The notes under the pieces: model-generated
The model's input: the letters and a program-made list of their open reading frames with translations, nothing else
Databases searched by the model: none
Told to the model about the DNA's origin: nothing
Program-made: the position numbers and the translations under genes
Part shown: positions 1 through 6,802 of the stretch, piece by piece
Numbering within the stretch: the first letter of the stretch is position 1
Layout of the letters: the number at the start of each line of letters is the position of its first letter
Source: an uncultured Lachnospiraceae bacterium
Lineage (GTDB): Bacteria; Bacillota; Clostridia; Lachnospirales; Lachnospiraceae
NCBI GenBank assembly: GCA_900554925.1
Contig: USJG01000044.1
Location: 1-14,833 of the forward strand
Length of the DNA: 14,833 nucleotides
Reading direction: 5' to 3'

Positions 1-182
1 AATGATGACACCGCCAACAGTGGCGTTACAATCGCTAAAGCCGCAACACCATCAGGCCCTACGCCCTGACCAATCGCAACCATATCCACAAGTTGAAAAA
101 TGGATATTGCTGCCGCAGATAAGAGTGACGGAATCAAATATTTCCAAAACAATTTACTTGTTTTTACAGTTAATAAATCCAT
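1..182 (-). CDS. MATE-family efflux transporter, N-terminal part (cut by contig edge)
   Basis: The first 60 codons of a minus-strand gene are present, starting at ATG 182-180; the rest lies beyond the left edge. The translation begins MDLLTVKTSKLFWKYLIPSL and continues through SAAAISIFQLVDMVAIGQGV and GPDGVAALAIVTPLLAVSS. This is the amphipathic start and first membrane helix typical of MATE (multidrug and toxic compound extrusion) proteins, which export cationic drugs or metabolites in exchange for sodium or protons. The D-x-V/I-A-I-G-Q-G-V-G-x-x-A-x-A-A-L-A pattern after the first helix is characteristic of the family. A GGGGAG ribosome binding site lies 8 nt upstream of the start. The gene is divergent from a MerR-family regulator and has a MerR-type promoter, so drug-inducible export is likely. 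Substrate and remaining length cannot be judged. Confidence 0.85.
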   Translation of the reverse strand, partial: MDLLTVKTSKLFWKYLIPSLLSAAAISIFQLVDMVAIGQGVGPDGVAALAIVTPLLAVSS

Positions 183-229
183 ATTCTATTCTCCCCGATT
201 GCCTTTTTACTCGTTTTGGCTTATTATAA

Positions 230-250
230 ACTCTGATATAATATAAGAGT
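230..250. promoter_or_regulatory. Near-palindromic MerR operator
   Basis: A 21-bp imperfect palindrome centred on base 240 has outer arms ACTCT (230-234) and AGAGT (246-250) and inner arms ATAT (236-239) and ATAT (241-244); only the pair 235/245 mismatches. It fills most of the 19-bp spacer of the MATE promoter, which is where dimeric MerR proteins such as BmrR bind. It also covers the regulator's own extended -10, so the same site can activate the pump and repress the regulator. Confidence 0.8.
234..242 (+). promoter_or_regulatory. Extended -10 promoter of the merR-family gene
   Basis: TGATATAAT at 234-242 is a full extended -10 element (TGN followed by the consensus hexamer). No good -35 lies 17 bp upstream; TTGGCT at 216-221 is too close, with a 15-bp spacer. 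Extended -10 promoters can work without a strong -35. Transcription would start near 249, leaving a leader of about 15 nt that holds the AGAGGAG ribosome binding site (253-259). The element sits in the middle of the operator, which suggests autorepression. Confidence 0.6.
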
Positions 251-263
251 CAAGAGGAGTCAT

Positions 264-1058
264 ATGAAAAAACAGGAATTGATTTCTATCGGGATATTGT
301 CTAAAATAACAAACGTACATATCCAGTCTTTAAGATATTACGAAAAAATCGGTATTCTGAAACCCATCTATATTGATGCAGAAAGCAGATACCGATACTA
401 CGCATTGTCACAGATACGAATAGTTGAAGCAATACAATACTGCGTTGAACTTGATATTCCATTAAAAGATTTTAGCTATTTTCTTTCCGATTCAGGACAG
501 ACTATCAACTATTCTGCACTTATAGCCTATGGCCGTAAAGCAGCATATAACAAACTTGAAGCTATAAAGAATAAAATGAAACACTTTGACACAATAGAAC
601 AGGATATGCTTCGCTTCCCCAAATGCGGTGATGATACGATCATCGTATCTTTTCTGCCGGAGAAAATATATTATCTGCTGCCTTATCGTGGTACGCAGAC
701 AGAACCGGCATTTCGCAATATTGTAATTCGATTATTAAATGAAGTACATTTAAACGGCTACAAAACAGGCTTTGATATTAGTCTGCTTGCAAAATATAAT
801 AACAATTCAATCGAACAATATGTAGGCACGGATATTCTCAATTATACGCCAAAGCAGGGTAACGATAAAAATATTCTCTGTATTCCGGCAGGAAATCAAT
901 ATTGCTTAAAACGCAGCCAAAGCAACATTCTTGCCGCACCAGATATATTTAGAGAGTATCTGAAAAATATAAACAGTTTTACGGTAATAGAAACCGATTT
1001 TTTCTCTGAAAATTATGCTTATTATGAACCAAATTATGAACTCCGGTGTGTTATATAG
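264..1058 (+). CDS. MerR-family transcriptional regulator with effector-binding domain (BmrR/BltR-like)
   Basis: A 264-residue regulator. Residues about 7-76 form a MerR winged helix-turn-helix: the LRYYEKIGILKP signature (23-34) and SRYRYY (41-46) are the recognition and wing segments. Residues about 79-118 look like the dimerising coiled coil. Residues about 122-264 resemble a GyrI/BmrR-like effector-binding domain, ending in a YELR segment like the acidic C-terminal strand of BmrR that helps bind cationic ligands. There is no metal-binding cysteine pattern as in MerR, CueR or ZntR. The protein probably senses a drug or hydrophobic cation and activates the divergent MATE gene through the operator at 230-250. 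The ATG at 264 follows AGAGGAG by 4 nt. Codon use is rich in AT-ending codons such as ATA and AAA, unlike the housekeeping genes to the right. Ligand unknown. Confidence 0.85.
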   Translation: MKKQELISIGILSKITNVHIQSLRYYEKIGILKPIYIDAESRYRYYALSQIRIVEAIQYCVELDIPLKDFSYFLSDSGQTINYSALIAYGRKAAYNKLEAIKNKMKHFDTIEQDMLRFPKCGDDTIIVSFLPEKIYYLLPYRGTQTEPAFRNIVIRLLNEVHLNGYKTGFDISLLAKYNNNSIEQYVGTDILNYTPKQGNDKNILCIPAGNQYCLKRSQSNILAAPDIFREYLKNINSFTVIETDFFSENYAYYEPNYELRCVI

Positions 1059-1189
1059 ATTGTTCTATCTCTCAGAAAGTTTCAGCTTGAAATTTACAGG
1101 CTTTGTAGTTGAAATCTTGACCTTATACCGTGATTGCAGGCATTTTCCAAATGTAAACCATCCCCCAATGTGGGAAATTTCCTATAAAG

Positions 1190-1245
1190 CGAAAAAGACA
1201 CTGCTACCTATCTTTAAATCATAGATAGCAGTGTCATATTTTTTC
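1190..1245. terminator. Bidirectional rho-independent terminator
   Basis: GACACTGCTA (1197-1206) pairs with TAGCAGTGTC (1226-1235), a 10-bp stem; part of the 19-nt loop can pair further. On the plus side it is followed by ATATTTTTTCTT, and on the minus side by a U-run read from GAAAAA at 1191-1196. It therefore can end both the merR-family transcript and the lysS operon. The surrounding gap (1059-1303, 245 bp) contains no other gene that I can support. Confidence 0.8.
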
Positions 1246-1303
1246 TTATACCACATCAAGGCTCATTTGATTTGTCATAACTTTATCAAAAATATTCATT
1301 TTC

Positions 1304-3244
1304 TTAGTACAACTTTGCACCGGCAGGAATTCTATCATCTACCATCAACAGGTTCAATCCTTCGTGACCGTCTTCCTCATGGACTGCTGAAATTAACATA
1401 CCACAGGAATCAATTCCCATCATCGGTCTGGGAGGAAGATTTGTGATTGCGATACAAGTTTTTCCAACCAGCTCCTCCGGCTCGTAGTACTCGTGAATAC
1501 CGCTTAAAATCACTCTTTCTGTATCTGTGCCATCATCAAGGACAAATTTCAAAAGCTTCTTGCTCTTAGGCACTGCTTCACAAGCTTTAACCTTTACTGC
1601 TCTGAAATCTGACTTACTAAATGTTTCAAAATCTACCATTTCTTTAAATAACGGTTCAATCTTTACTTTAGAAAAATCAACTTTTACAGGAACTGTAGAA
1701 GCTGCTTTTGTTTCTTTTTTAGATGCCTCTGTTCCACCCAACGTCTTCATCGTGGGGAACAGCAACACATCCCTGATTGCCGGTGAATTTGTAAGCAGCA
1801 TTACTAATCTGTCAATCCCATACCCAATACCACCAGTAGGCGGCATACCGATTTCCAATGCATTCAGGAAATCTTCATCTGTGGTATTTGCCTCTTCATC
1901 ACCTGCTGCCAGCGCGGCCTCCTGCGCCTTGAAACGCTCTCTCTGATCAATAGGATCATTTAATTCGGAATAAGCGTTGCACATTTCACGTCCGGTAATA
2001 AACAGTTCAAAACGCTCTACATAATCCGGCTTGTCAGGCTTACGTTTGGTAAGCGGGGAAATTTCTACAGGATGATCCATGACAAAGGTAGGCTGAACCA
2101 GATGCTCCTCCACAAACTCCTCAAAGAACAGGTTCAGAATATCACCCTTGGTATGCCTGTCCTCATAATGAACTTCCTTCTCGTCTGCCAGCTTCTTAGC
2201 TGCGGCCGTGTCCGGAACTTCATCGAAATCAATACCAGTATACTTTTTAACCGCATCAATCATAGTAAGTCTTTCAAAAGGCTTCCCCAGATCAATCATT
2301 TCGTCGCCATAAGGAACCGTGGTAGTGCCACAGACCTCCTTTGCAACGTAGCGGAACATATTCTCTGTAAGATCCATCATTCCATTATAATCCGTATATG
2401 CCTGATACAATTCCATCAGGGTAAATTCGGGGTTATGTCTGGTATCCAGACCTTCATTTCTAAACACACGGCCGATCTCGTAAACCCGTTCAAGACCGCC
2501 TACGATCAATCTCTTTAAATATAATTCCAGGGAAATACGAAGCTTTACGTCTTCATCCAACGCATTAAAATGTGTTTCAAAAGGTCTTGCAGCAGCCCCT
2601 CCGGCATTGGAAACCAGCATGGGCGTTTCCACTTCCATAAAGCCCTGTTCATCCAAATATCTCCTGATCGCGGAAATAATCTTTGATCTCTTGACGAAGG
2701 TTTCCTTTACCTCCTCATTCATGATCAGGTCGGTATATCTCTGACGGTAACGAATATCGGTATTGGTCAGGCCATGATATTTTTCAGGCAGAATCTGCAG
2801 GCTCTTGGAAAGCAGTACAATATTGGTGGCGTGGACGGAAATTTCCTCTGTTTTGGTCTTAAATACCTCACCGGTAATTCCCACAATATCGCCCACATCA
2901 TATTTCTTGAAATCCGCATAAGCTTCTTCGCCAACGCTGTCCCTTGCCACATAAGACTGAATATTCCCCTTTAAATCCTGAATATTACAGAAAGAAGCCT
3001 TACCCATAACACGCTTCTGCATAATACGTCCGGCAATGGATACGGTCTTTCCTTCCATCTGTTCAAAATTTTCTTTTATGTCCCTGCTGTGAGCCGTCAC
3101 ATCATATTTCGTGATCTGAAAAGGATCCTTGCCTGCCTCCTGCAAGGCCGCAAGCTTTTCTCTTCTGACTTTAAGCAATTGGTTAATATCCTGCTCCTGC
3201 TGTGGTTTATTGTTCTGTGGTTGGTTCTTCTGCTGTTCTGCCAC
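1304..3244 (-). CDS. lysS: Lysine--tRNA ligase (class II) with C-terminal tRNA-binding domain
   Basis: Charges tRNA-Lys with lysine in the cytoplasm. The protein has 646 residues, about 150 more than the usual ~500 of bacterial LysRS. After a Gln/Asn-rich N-terminus comes the OB-fold anticodon-binding domain (about 60-165), then the class II catalytic core with motif 1 around the EVETPMLVSNAGGAAARPF segment, motif 2 (FRNEGLDTRHNPEFTLMELY) and motif 3 (GIGYGIDRLVMLL). A Lys/Thr-rich linker leads to about 120 residues (527-646) that match the Trbp111/EMAP-II-like domain found at the end of many MetRS proteins: KSKKLLKFVLDDG, VILSGIHEYYEPEELVGK and NLPPRPMMGIDSCGML. The start is GTG 3244, 8 nt after AGGAG; the in-frame GTG at 3253 overlaps that site. 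It lies 71 bp after greA, the usual neighbour. No T-box leader fits in that gap. Confidence 0.95.
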   Translation of the reverse strand: MAEQQKNQPQNNKPQQEQDINQLLKVRREKLAALQEAGKDPFQITKYDVTAHSRDIKENFEQMEGKTVSIAGRIMQKRVMGKASFCNIQDLKGNIQSYVARDSVGEEAYADFKKYDVGDIVGITGEVFKTKTEEISVHATNIVLLSKSLQILPEKYHGLTNTDIRYRQRYTDLIMNEEVKETFVKRSKIISAIRRYLDEQGFMEVETPMLVSNAGGAAARPFETHFNALDEDVKLRISLELYLKRLIVGGLERVYEIGRVFRNEGLDTRHNPEFTLMELYQAYTDYNGMMDLTENMFRYVAKEVCGTTTVPYGDEMIDLGKPFERLTMIDAVKKYTGIDFDEVPDTAAAKKLADEKEVHYEDRHTKGDILNLFFEEFVEEHLVQPTFVMDHPVEISPLTKRKPDKPDYVERFELFITGREMCNAYSELNDPIDQRERFKAQEAALAAGDEEANTTDEDFLNALEIGMPPTGGIGYGIDRLVMLLTNSPAIRDVLLFPTMKTLGGTEASKKETKAASTVPVKVDFSKVKIEPLFKEMVDFETFSKSDFRAVKVKACEAVPKSKKLLKFVLDDGTDTERVILSGIHEYYEPEELVGKTCIAITNLPPRPMMGIDSCGMLISAVHEEDGHEGLNLLMVDDRIPAGAKLY

Positions 3245-3315
3245 TTTTAACACTCCTTTTAAGGCACTTCGCCTGTAATTTTAACATTTATCCTATATTT
3301 ATACTGCCTGCAATG

Positions 3316-3798
3316 TCAGTTGGATCTCTGAATCTCCAGGACCTGATATTTCAAGATTCCTGCCTGAGTCTCTACTTCAACTACATCTCCCAGTTTACTG
3401 CCGATCAGCGCTTTTCCTACAGGAGATTCATTGGAGATTTTGCCCTTTAAGCTGTTTGCCTCTGTAGAGCCTACAATTTTATACTCCAGATCCTCATTGA
3501 ATTCAAGATCACGGATTTTTACGCAGCATCCAATATTAATCTTATCAAGGTCAACCTCATCTTCCACTACCACTTCCGCGTTCTTTAAGATTTTTTCCAG
3601 TTCTTCGATTCTGGCCTCGATGTCACGCTGCTCATCCTTTGCTGCATCATACTCTGCATTTTCAGACAAGTCGCCCTGTTCTCTTGCCTCTTTGATCTTC
3701 TGTGCTACTTCTTTTCGCTTTACTACTTTCAGGTCATGAAGTTCATCTTCATATTTTCTCAGTCCCTCGTAAGTAAGTATGTTCTTTTTTTCTTCCAT
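3316..3798 (-). CDS. greA: Transcription elongation factor GreA
   Basis: A 160-residue factor that enters the secondary channel of RNA polymerase and stimulates cleavage of backtracked transcripts. The N-terminal antiparallel coiled coil (about 10-75) has the tip GDLSENAEYDAAKDEQ with the acidic residues D43 and E46 that coordinate the catalytic magnesium; the C-terminal part is the FKBP-like globular domain (SNESPVGKALIGSKLGD). Start ATG 3798 is chosen because GAAGGG lies about 8 nt upstream and the length is standard; the earlier in-frame ATG at 3816 has no ribosome binding site. It sits between the unrecognised 228-residue gene (45-bp gap) and lysS, and may have its own promoter. Confidence 0.95.
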   Translation of the reverse strand: MEEKKNILTYEGLRKYEDELHDLKVVKRKEVAQKIKEAREQGDLSENAEYDAAKDEQRDIEARIEELEKILKNAEVVVEDEVDLDKINIGCCVKIRDLEFNEDLEYKIVGSTEANSLKGKISNESPVGKALIGSKLGDVVEVETQAGILKYQVLEIQRSN

Positions 3799-3821
3799 TG
3801 CTAATCGCCCTTCCATCTTTT

Positions 3822-3851
3822 ATGTTAAATTTTGTATAAGGTCTTAATCAA
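3822..3851 (-). promoter_or_regulatory. Possible greA promoter
   Basis: On the minus strand TTGATT (3851-3846), overlapping the stop codon of the upstream gene, and TAACAT (3827-3822) are 18 bp apart. The -10 box is a weak match, so this is only a candidate internal promoter for greA-lysS. Confidence 0.3.
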
Positions 3852-4530
3852 CTTCCGTATTATAACCATTTTTTACCGCAGTGTCAAGAAATTTCACTGT
3901 TTCAAAACGGTTTTCAAAAGAGTTTAAGTTAAGGTTCGGCATATCCGGCAGTTTCTTCCCGGTTTCGATCATTACAATTCCAAATTCCCCGTACAGATAA
4001 TCTTCCAGCATCTCAGATAACTGGCTTTTTTCTCCCTTAAAGGCTACTTTTTTCATTCTGGGAAGATAGGGGGCTATCAATTCTGTCAGCTGCCGCAGCT
4101 CCTGCTCCCCTCCTTCCGGTGACAGGGATACGCAGATACTGTCAAATGGCCTTTGCTGATAAAGCCATGCTGCCCAAAGCTCTATGGGTATTGCATCTGT
4201 ATATTTGTTTAAATCCATGGCAATGATCTGCTCTGTACAATCCTCATATGCATAGGCCTTTTCCCCTGCTTCGTACATCAGCCTCTTAGCTGTTTCAGGC
4301 TTCCAGATTTTTGGTTTTCCTCCCAGCAGTGTTTTCCCTGCATATTCCGGCAAAAGTGAAAAATAAATCTGCAATTTCCCCAGGCTTCCTCTGCCTTCCC
4401 CCAGCAAATAAGGAAAGGCTCTCTCCAGTTTTCTCAAAGAAAGGCCCGTCTTTTTTAGCTTTTTTTCTTTTGGCGGATATGCGTTATTTATCATTCCGGC
4501 ATAAAAAATCTTTTTATAATCAGTTTCCAT
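3844..4530 (-). CDS. Protein of unknown function between dusB and greA
   Basis: A 228-residue protein that I do not recognise. It has no signal peptide and no clear membrane segment. The N-terminal third is basic (YPPKEKKLKK, SLRKLERAFPYLLGEGRGSLGKL). The middle and C-terminal parts alternate predicted strands and helices: an IIAMDLNKY strand-like segment, IELWAAWLYQQRPFDSICVSL, LPRMKKVAFKG and YLYGEFGIVMIETG, which suggests a Rossmann-like alpha/beta fold. No catalytic motif stands out. It lies 51 bp after dusB and 45 bp before greA on the same strand, so it is probably co-transcribed with coaX-dusB. The start ATG 4530 has no convincing ribosome binding site (AGAAGGCGG is about 20 nt away), so the true start is uncertain; ATG at codon 13 is an alternative. 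Reading-frame length and codon use like its neighbours support a real gene. Confidence 0.75.
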   Translation of the reverse strand: METDYKKIFYAGMINNAYPPKEKKLKKTGLSLRKLERAFPYLLGEGRGSLGKLQIYFSLLPEYAGKTLLGGKPKIWKPETAKRLMYEAGEKAYAYEDCTEQIIAMDLNKYTDAIPIELWAAWLYQQRPFDSICVSLSPEGGEQELRQLTELIAPYLPRMKKVAFKGEKSQLSEMLEDYLYGEFGIVMIETGKKLPDMPNLNLNSFENRFETVKFLDTAVKNGYNTEVD

Positions 4531-4581
4531 AGGAAAGCATATGTAGCAGACCGCCTTCTTATTCCGGCAAAGCTTTAAATT

Positions 4582-5562
4582 TTATTCCGGAAAAAGAGTC
4601 ATTACTGCCTTCTCCAGTTCCTCAAAAGTTTCCATGGCATTGATGTCCCTGCGCAGGGCTGCGGAATTGGGGTAGCCTGCTGTATACCAGCTGATATGCT
4701 TGCGCATTTCCCTGACTGCTGTATATTCACCTTTTATCTCAAGCTCCATACGGGCATGACGAAGAATGGTGTTTTTTACCTCCAGGGCAGATATTAAAGG
4801 AGGTTCCTGCCCCGTCTTAAGATAAGAAAGAATCTCTTTGAATATCCATGGATTTCCTCGCACCGCCCTTCCGACCATAACACCGTCACATCCGGTTTGC
4901 TCAAGCATTTGTCTGGCTGACGGGCCATCCGTCACATCACCGTTTCCGATAACTGGAATAGATACCGCTTCCTTTACTCTTGCAATGATCTCCCAGTCTG
5001 CATTGCCAGCATAATACTGTTCTCTGGTCCTGCCATGTACCGCCACTGCGGCGGCCCCGCATCCTTCTGCGATCCTGGCAATCTCCACCGCATTAATCAG
5101 GCTGTCATTAAATCCCTTCCTGAATTTGACGGTAACCGGCTTTTTAATTGCTTTTACGGTTTTGGTTATGATCTTCTCTACCAGCTTCGGATTCTTCATA
5201 AGGGCAGAGCCCTCTCCATTGTTGACCACCTTGGGTACCGGACATCCCATGTTGATATCCAGTATAGAAAAAGGCCTGTCCTCGATCCGTTTAGCCATTT
5301 CACTGATGATTACAGGATCTGAGCCAAAAAGCTGCAAAGAAACCGGTCTCTCGTCAGGATGAATTTCCATAAGCTCTTCTGTATTTTTATTGTTAAAATA
5401 AATGGCCTTTGCACTGACCATTTCCATGCATACCAGTCCTGCTCCCTGTTCTCTGCACAGTAAACGAAATGGCAGGTCGGTTACGCCTGCCATGGGAGCC
5501 AATATCAAATTATTATCTAAAACCACATTCCCAATCTGCAGTTTTTTCACTGCATCTGTCAT
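4582..5562 (-). CDS. dusB: tRNA-dihydrouridine synthase, DusB-like
   Basis: Flavin enzyme that reduces specific uridines of tRNA to dihydrouridine using FMN and NADPH. The 326-residue length is typical. The N-terminal TIM barrel starts with LAPMAGVTDLPFRLLCREQGA (22-42); the catalytic cysteine is C107 in NINMGCP-type context (LDINMGCPVPKV); later VAVHGRTREQYY, IPVIGNGDV and DGVMVGRAVRGNPWIF line the FMN phosphate site. The C-terminal helical domain has the HISWYTAGYPNS segment. It begins 7 bp after coaX ends, and the only ribosome binding site is a weak AAAGG inside the coaX 3' end, so translation is probably coupled. The coaX-dusB-greA-lysS order is common in Clostridia, supporting the dusB name. 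Confidence 0.93.
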   Translation of the reverse strand: MTDAVKKLQIGNVVLDNNLILAPMAGVTDLPFRLLCREQGAGLVCMEMVSAKAIYFNNKNTEELMEIHPDERPVSLQLFGSDPVIISEMAKRIEDRPFSILDINMGCPVPKVVNNGEGSALMKNPKLVEKIITKTVKAIKKPVTVKFRKGFNDSLINAVEIARIAEGCGAAAVAVHGRTREQYYAGNADWEIIARVKEAVSIPVIGNGDVTDGPSARQMLEQTGCDGVMVGRAVRGNPWIFKEILSYLKTGQEPPLISALEVKNTILRHARMELEIKGEYTAVREMRKHISWYTAGYPNSAALRRDINAMETFEELEKAVMTLFPE

Positions 5563-5569
5563 AATCTTA

Positions 5570-6343
5570 TCAGCCTTTCACATTCTTTTCGTAAATAATC
5601 CGAAGTCCCTCTAAGGTCAATCCTCTGTCATAGACCTGAATGGTATCTGTTTCATCTGCAATAATGCTTCCCAATCCGCCGGTAGCCACTACCTTTAGAT
5701 TTTCATATCCGCTTTCTTTTCTGACCTGATTTATGATATATTCCGTCTGCCCGATCTGTCCATACACCAGTCCGGCCTGCATACTGGAAATGGTTTCCTG
5801 TGCCAGAATGGATTTTGGCTTCCTGATTTCCACCTCCGGCAGCTTTGCGGTATCCTCCCACAATGCCCTGGCCGAAATCCTGATGCCGGGCGCAGTAATT
5901 CCCGCTGCAAAGCAGCCATCCTCTGTCACAAGATCATAAGTGGTGGCAGTACCGAAATCCAGCACCAGAACCGGTCCTCCATATAATTCATAAGCTGCCA
6001 CCGCATCCACAATGCGGTCCGGTCCTATTTCCCTGGGATTTTCTGTCACGATCTTAATTCCTGTTTTGATGCCGGGACCTACAATAACAGGCTCGTGTCC
6101 AATATATCTGGTTATGGCACCGGTAAGGGCATGCATCACATTTGGAACTACGCTGGCGATAATCGTTCCCTCAATATCTTTATGATCCACATGATTGCTT
6201 CGAAGAAGCTCTCTTAAGCTGATCCCATATTCGTCCGAGGTTCTGGATTGCCTGCTCATCATTCGAAAGGTCGTCTTAAGCTCTTTCCCCTCATATACGC
6301 CAAATGTAATATTTGTGTTTCCGACATCAATCACCAGTATCAT
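5570..6343 (-). CDS. coaX: Type III pantothenate kinase
   Basis: Phosphorylates pantothenate, the first step of CoA biosynthesis. The 257-residue protein has the acetate/sugar kinase-like (ASKHA) fold: DVGNTN phosphate loop at 6-11, the GPDR motif at 107-110 whose aspartate D109 is the catalytic residue, LVLDFGTATTYD at 127-137, and a final ATGGLG segment. Type III enzymes are usually not feedback-inhibited by CoA and need a monovalent cation. Start ATG 6343 has GGAGG 6 nt upstream (6350-6354). It follows the small 119-residue gene by 30 bp and precedes dusB by 7 bp, clearly in one operon. Confidence 0.95.
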   Translation of the reverse strand: MILVIDVGNTNITFGVYEGKELKTTFRMMSRQSRTSDEYGISLRELLRSNHVDHKDIEGTIIASVVPNVMHALTGAITRYIGHEPVIVGPGIKTGIKIVTENPREIGPDRIVDAVAAYELYGGPVLVLDFGTATTYDLVTEDGCFAAGITAPGIRISARALWEDTAKLPEVEIRKPKSILAQETISSMQAGLVYGQIGQTEYIINQVRKESGYENLKVVATGGLGSIIADETDTIQVYDRGLTLEGLRIIYEKNVKG

Positions 6344-6373
6344 TTTATGCCTCCGCCTGTCCTTACCTAAGTT

Positions 6374-6733
6374 TCACTCTTCCAACAGCCCGCTTACATC
6401 TTCATGAAGTATAAATACTCTGTAATACAAACTTAAAGATTCAAACATTTCCTGTCTCTTCCGGCGCACCTCTCCAATTAAAAGGCCGCTTCCCACCTCA
6501 TCATAAAGATAGTCCTCCTCCGCATACTCGGTACGCATGGATACATTTCCATCCTCGTCAAACTCAATGGTAAAGATGCCTCCAACCTCTTCCGTAAAAA
6601 GCACACATATAATGTGCAGCTCATCCTTGATAGAATCTGGTATCCCAGCAAATTTTTCATTGAAATAATATTTCTTTTCATAGGCATTGGCTCCACAGAG
6701 CACCACTTTTTCTTCTCTGGCATCATTGCCCAT
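6374..6733 (-). CDS. Small acidic protein of unknown function upstream of coaX
   Basis: A 119-residue acidic protein (MGNDAREEKVVLCGANAYEK...) without signal peptide or membrane segment. It reads as alternating strands and helices: YYFNEKFAGIPDSIKDELHI, ICVLFTEEVGGIFTIEFDEDG, LLIGEVRRKRQEMFESLSLY. It may belong to the clostridial family named DUF6145, but I recall this only from general appearance and cannot confirm it. ATG 6733 is chosen because GGAGG lies 8 nt upstream; an in-frame ATG five codons earlier (6748) has only a poor site. It sits 69 bp after argF and 30 bp before coaX on the same strand, so it is co-transcribed with them. Function unknown. Confidence 0.8.
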   Translation of the reverse strand: MGNDAREEKVVLCGANAYEKKYYFNEKFAGIPDSIKDELHIICVLFTEEVGGIFTIEFDEDGNVSMRTEYAEEDYLYDEVGSGLLIGEVRRKRQEMFESLSLYYRVFILHEDVSGLLEE

Positions 6734-6802
6734 AATCTCTGCCTCCATAATCTTACTTTACCTGTACGGGATTACCGGCAGTATTGCCTCTTTTGGCGGC
6801 TG

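Larger units (their letters stand above)
223..253 (-). promoter_or_regulatory. MerR-type promoter of the MATE gene (19-bp spacer)
   Basis: Read on the minus strand, TTGACT (253-248) and TATAAT (228-223) are separated by exactly 19 bp (247-229). This overlong spacer is the hallmark of promoters activated by MerR-family proteins, which underwind the DNA to realign the two boxes; ordinary sigma-A promoters have about 17 bp. Transcription would start near 216, giving a leader of about 35 nt before the MATE start. The -35 box overlaps the ribosome binding site of the divergent regulator gene. Confidence 0.85.

Noticed and set aside
2..229. Plus-strand open frame of 75 codons at the left edge
   Set aside because: It is antisense to the MATE N-terminus and the divergent promoter; the minus-strand translation matches a known family.
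1015..1224. Small gene in the merR-lysS gap on the plus strand
   Set aside because: It overlaps the merR-family 3' end in another frame, has no ribosome binding site and runs into the terminator stem.
1236..1303. CRISPR, tRNA or attachment site beside the efflux module
   Set aside because: No repeat-spacer pattern, cloverleaf or matching direct repeats were found here or elsewhere in the window.
3245..3315. T-box or lysine riboswitch before lysS
   Set aside because: The gap to greA is only 71 bp, too short for either, and no T-box sequence is present.
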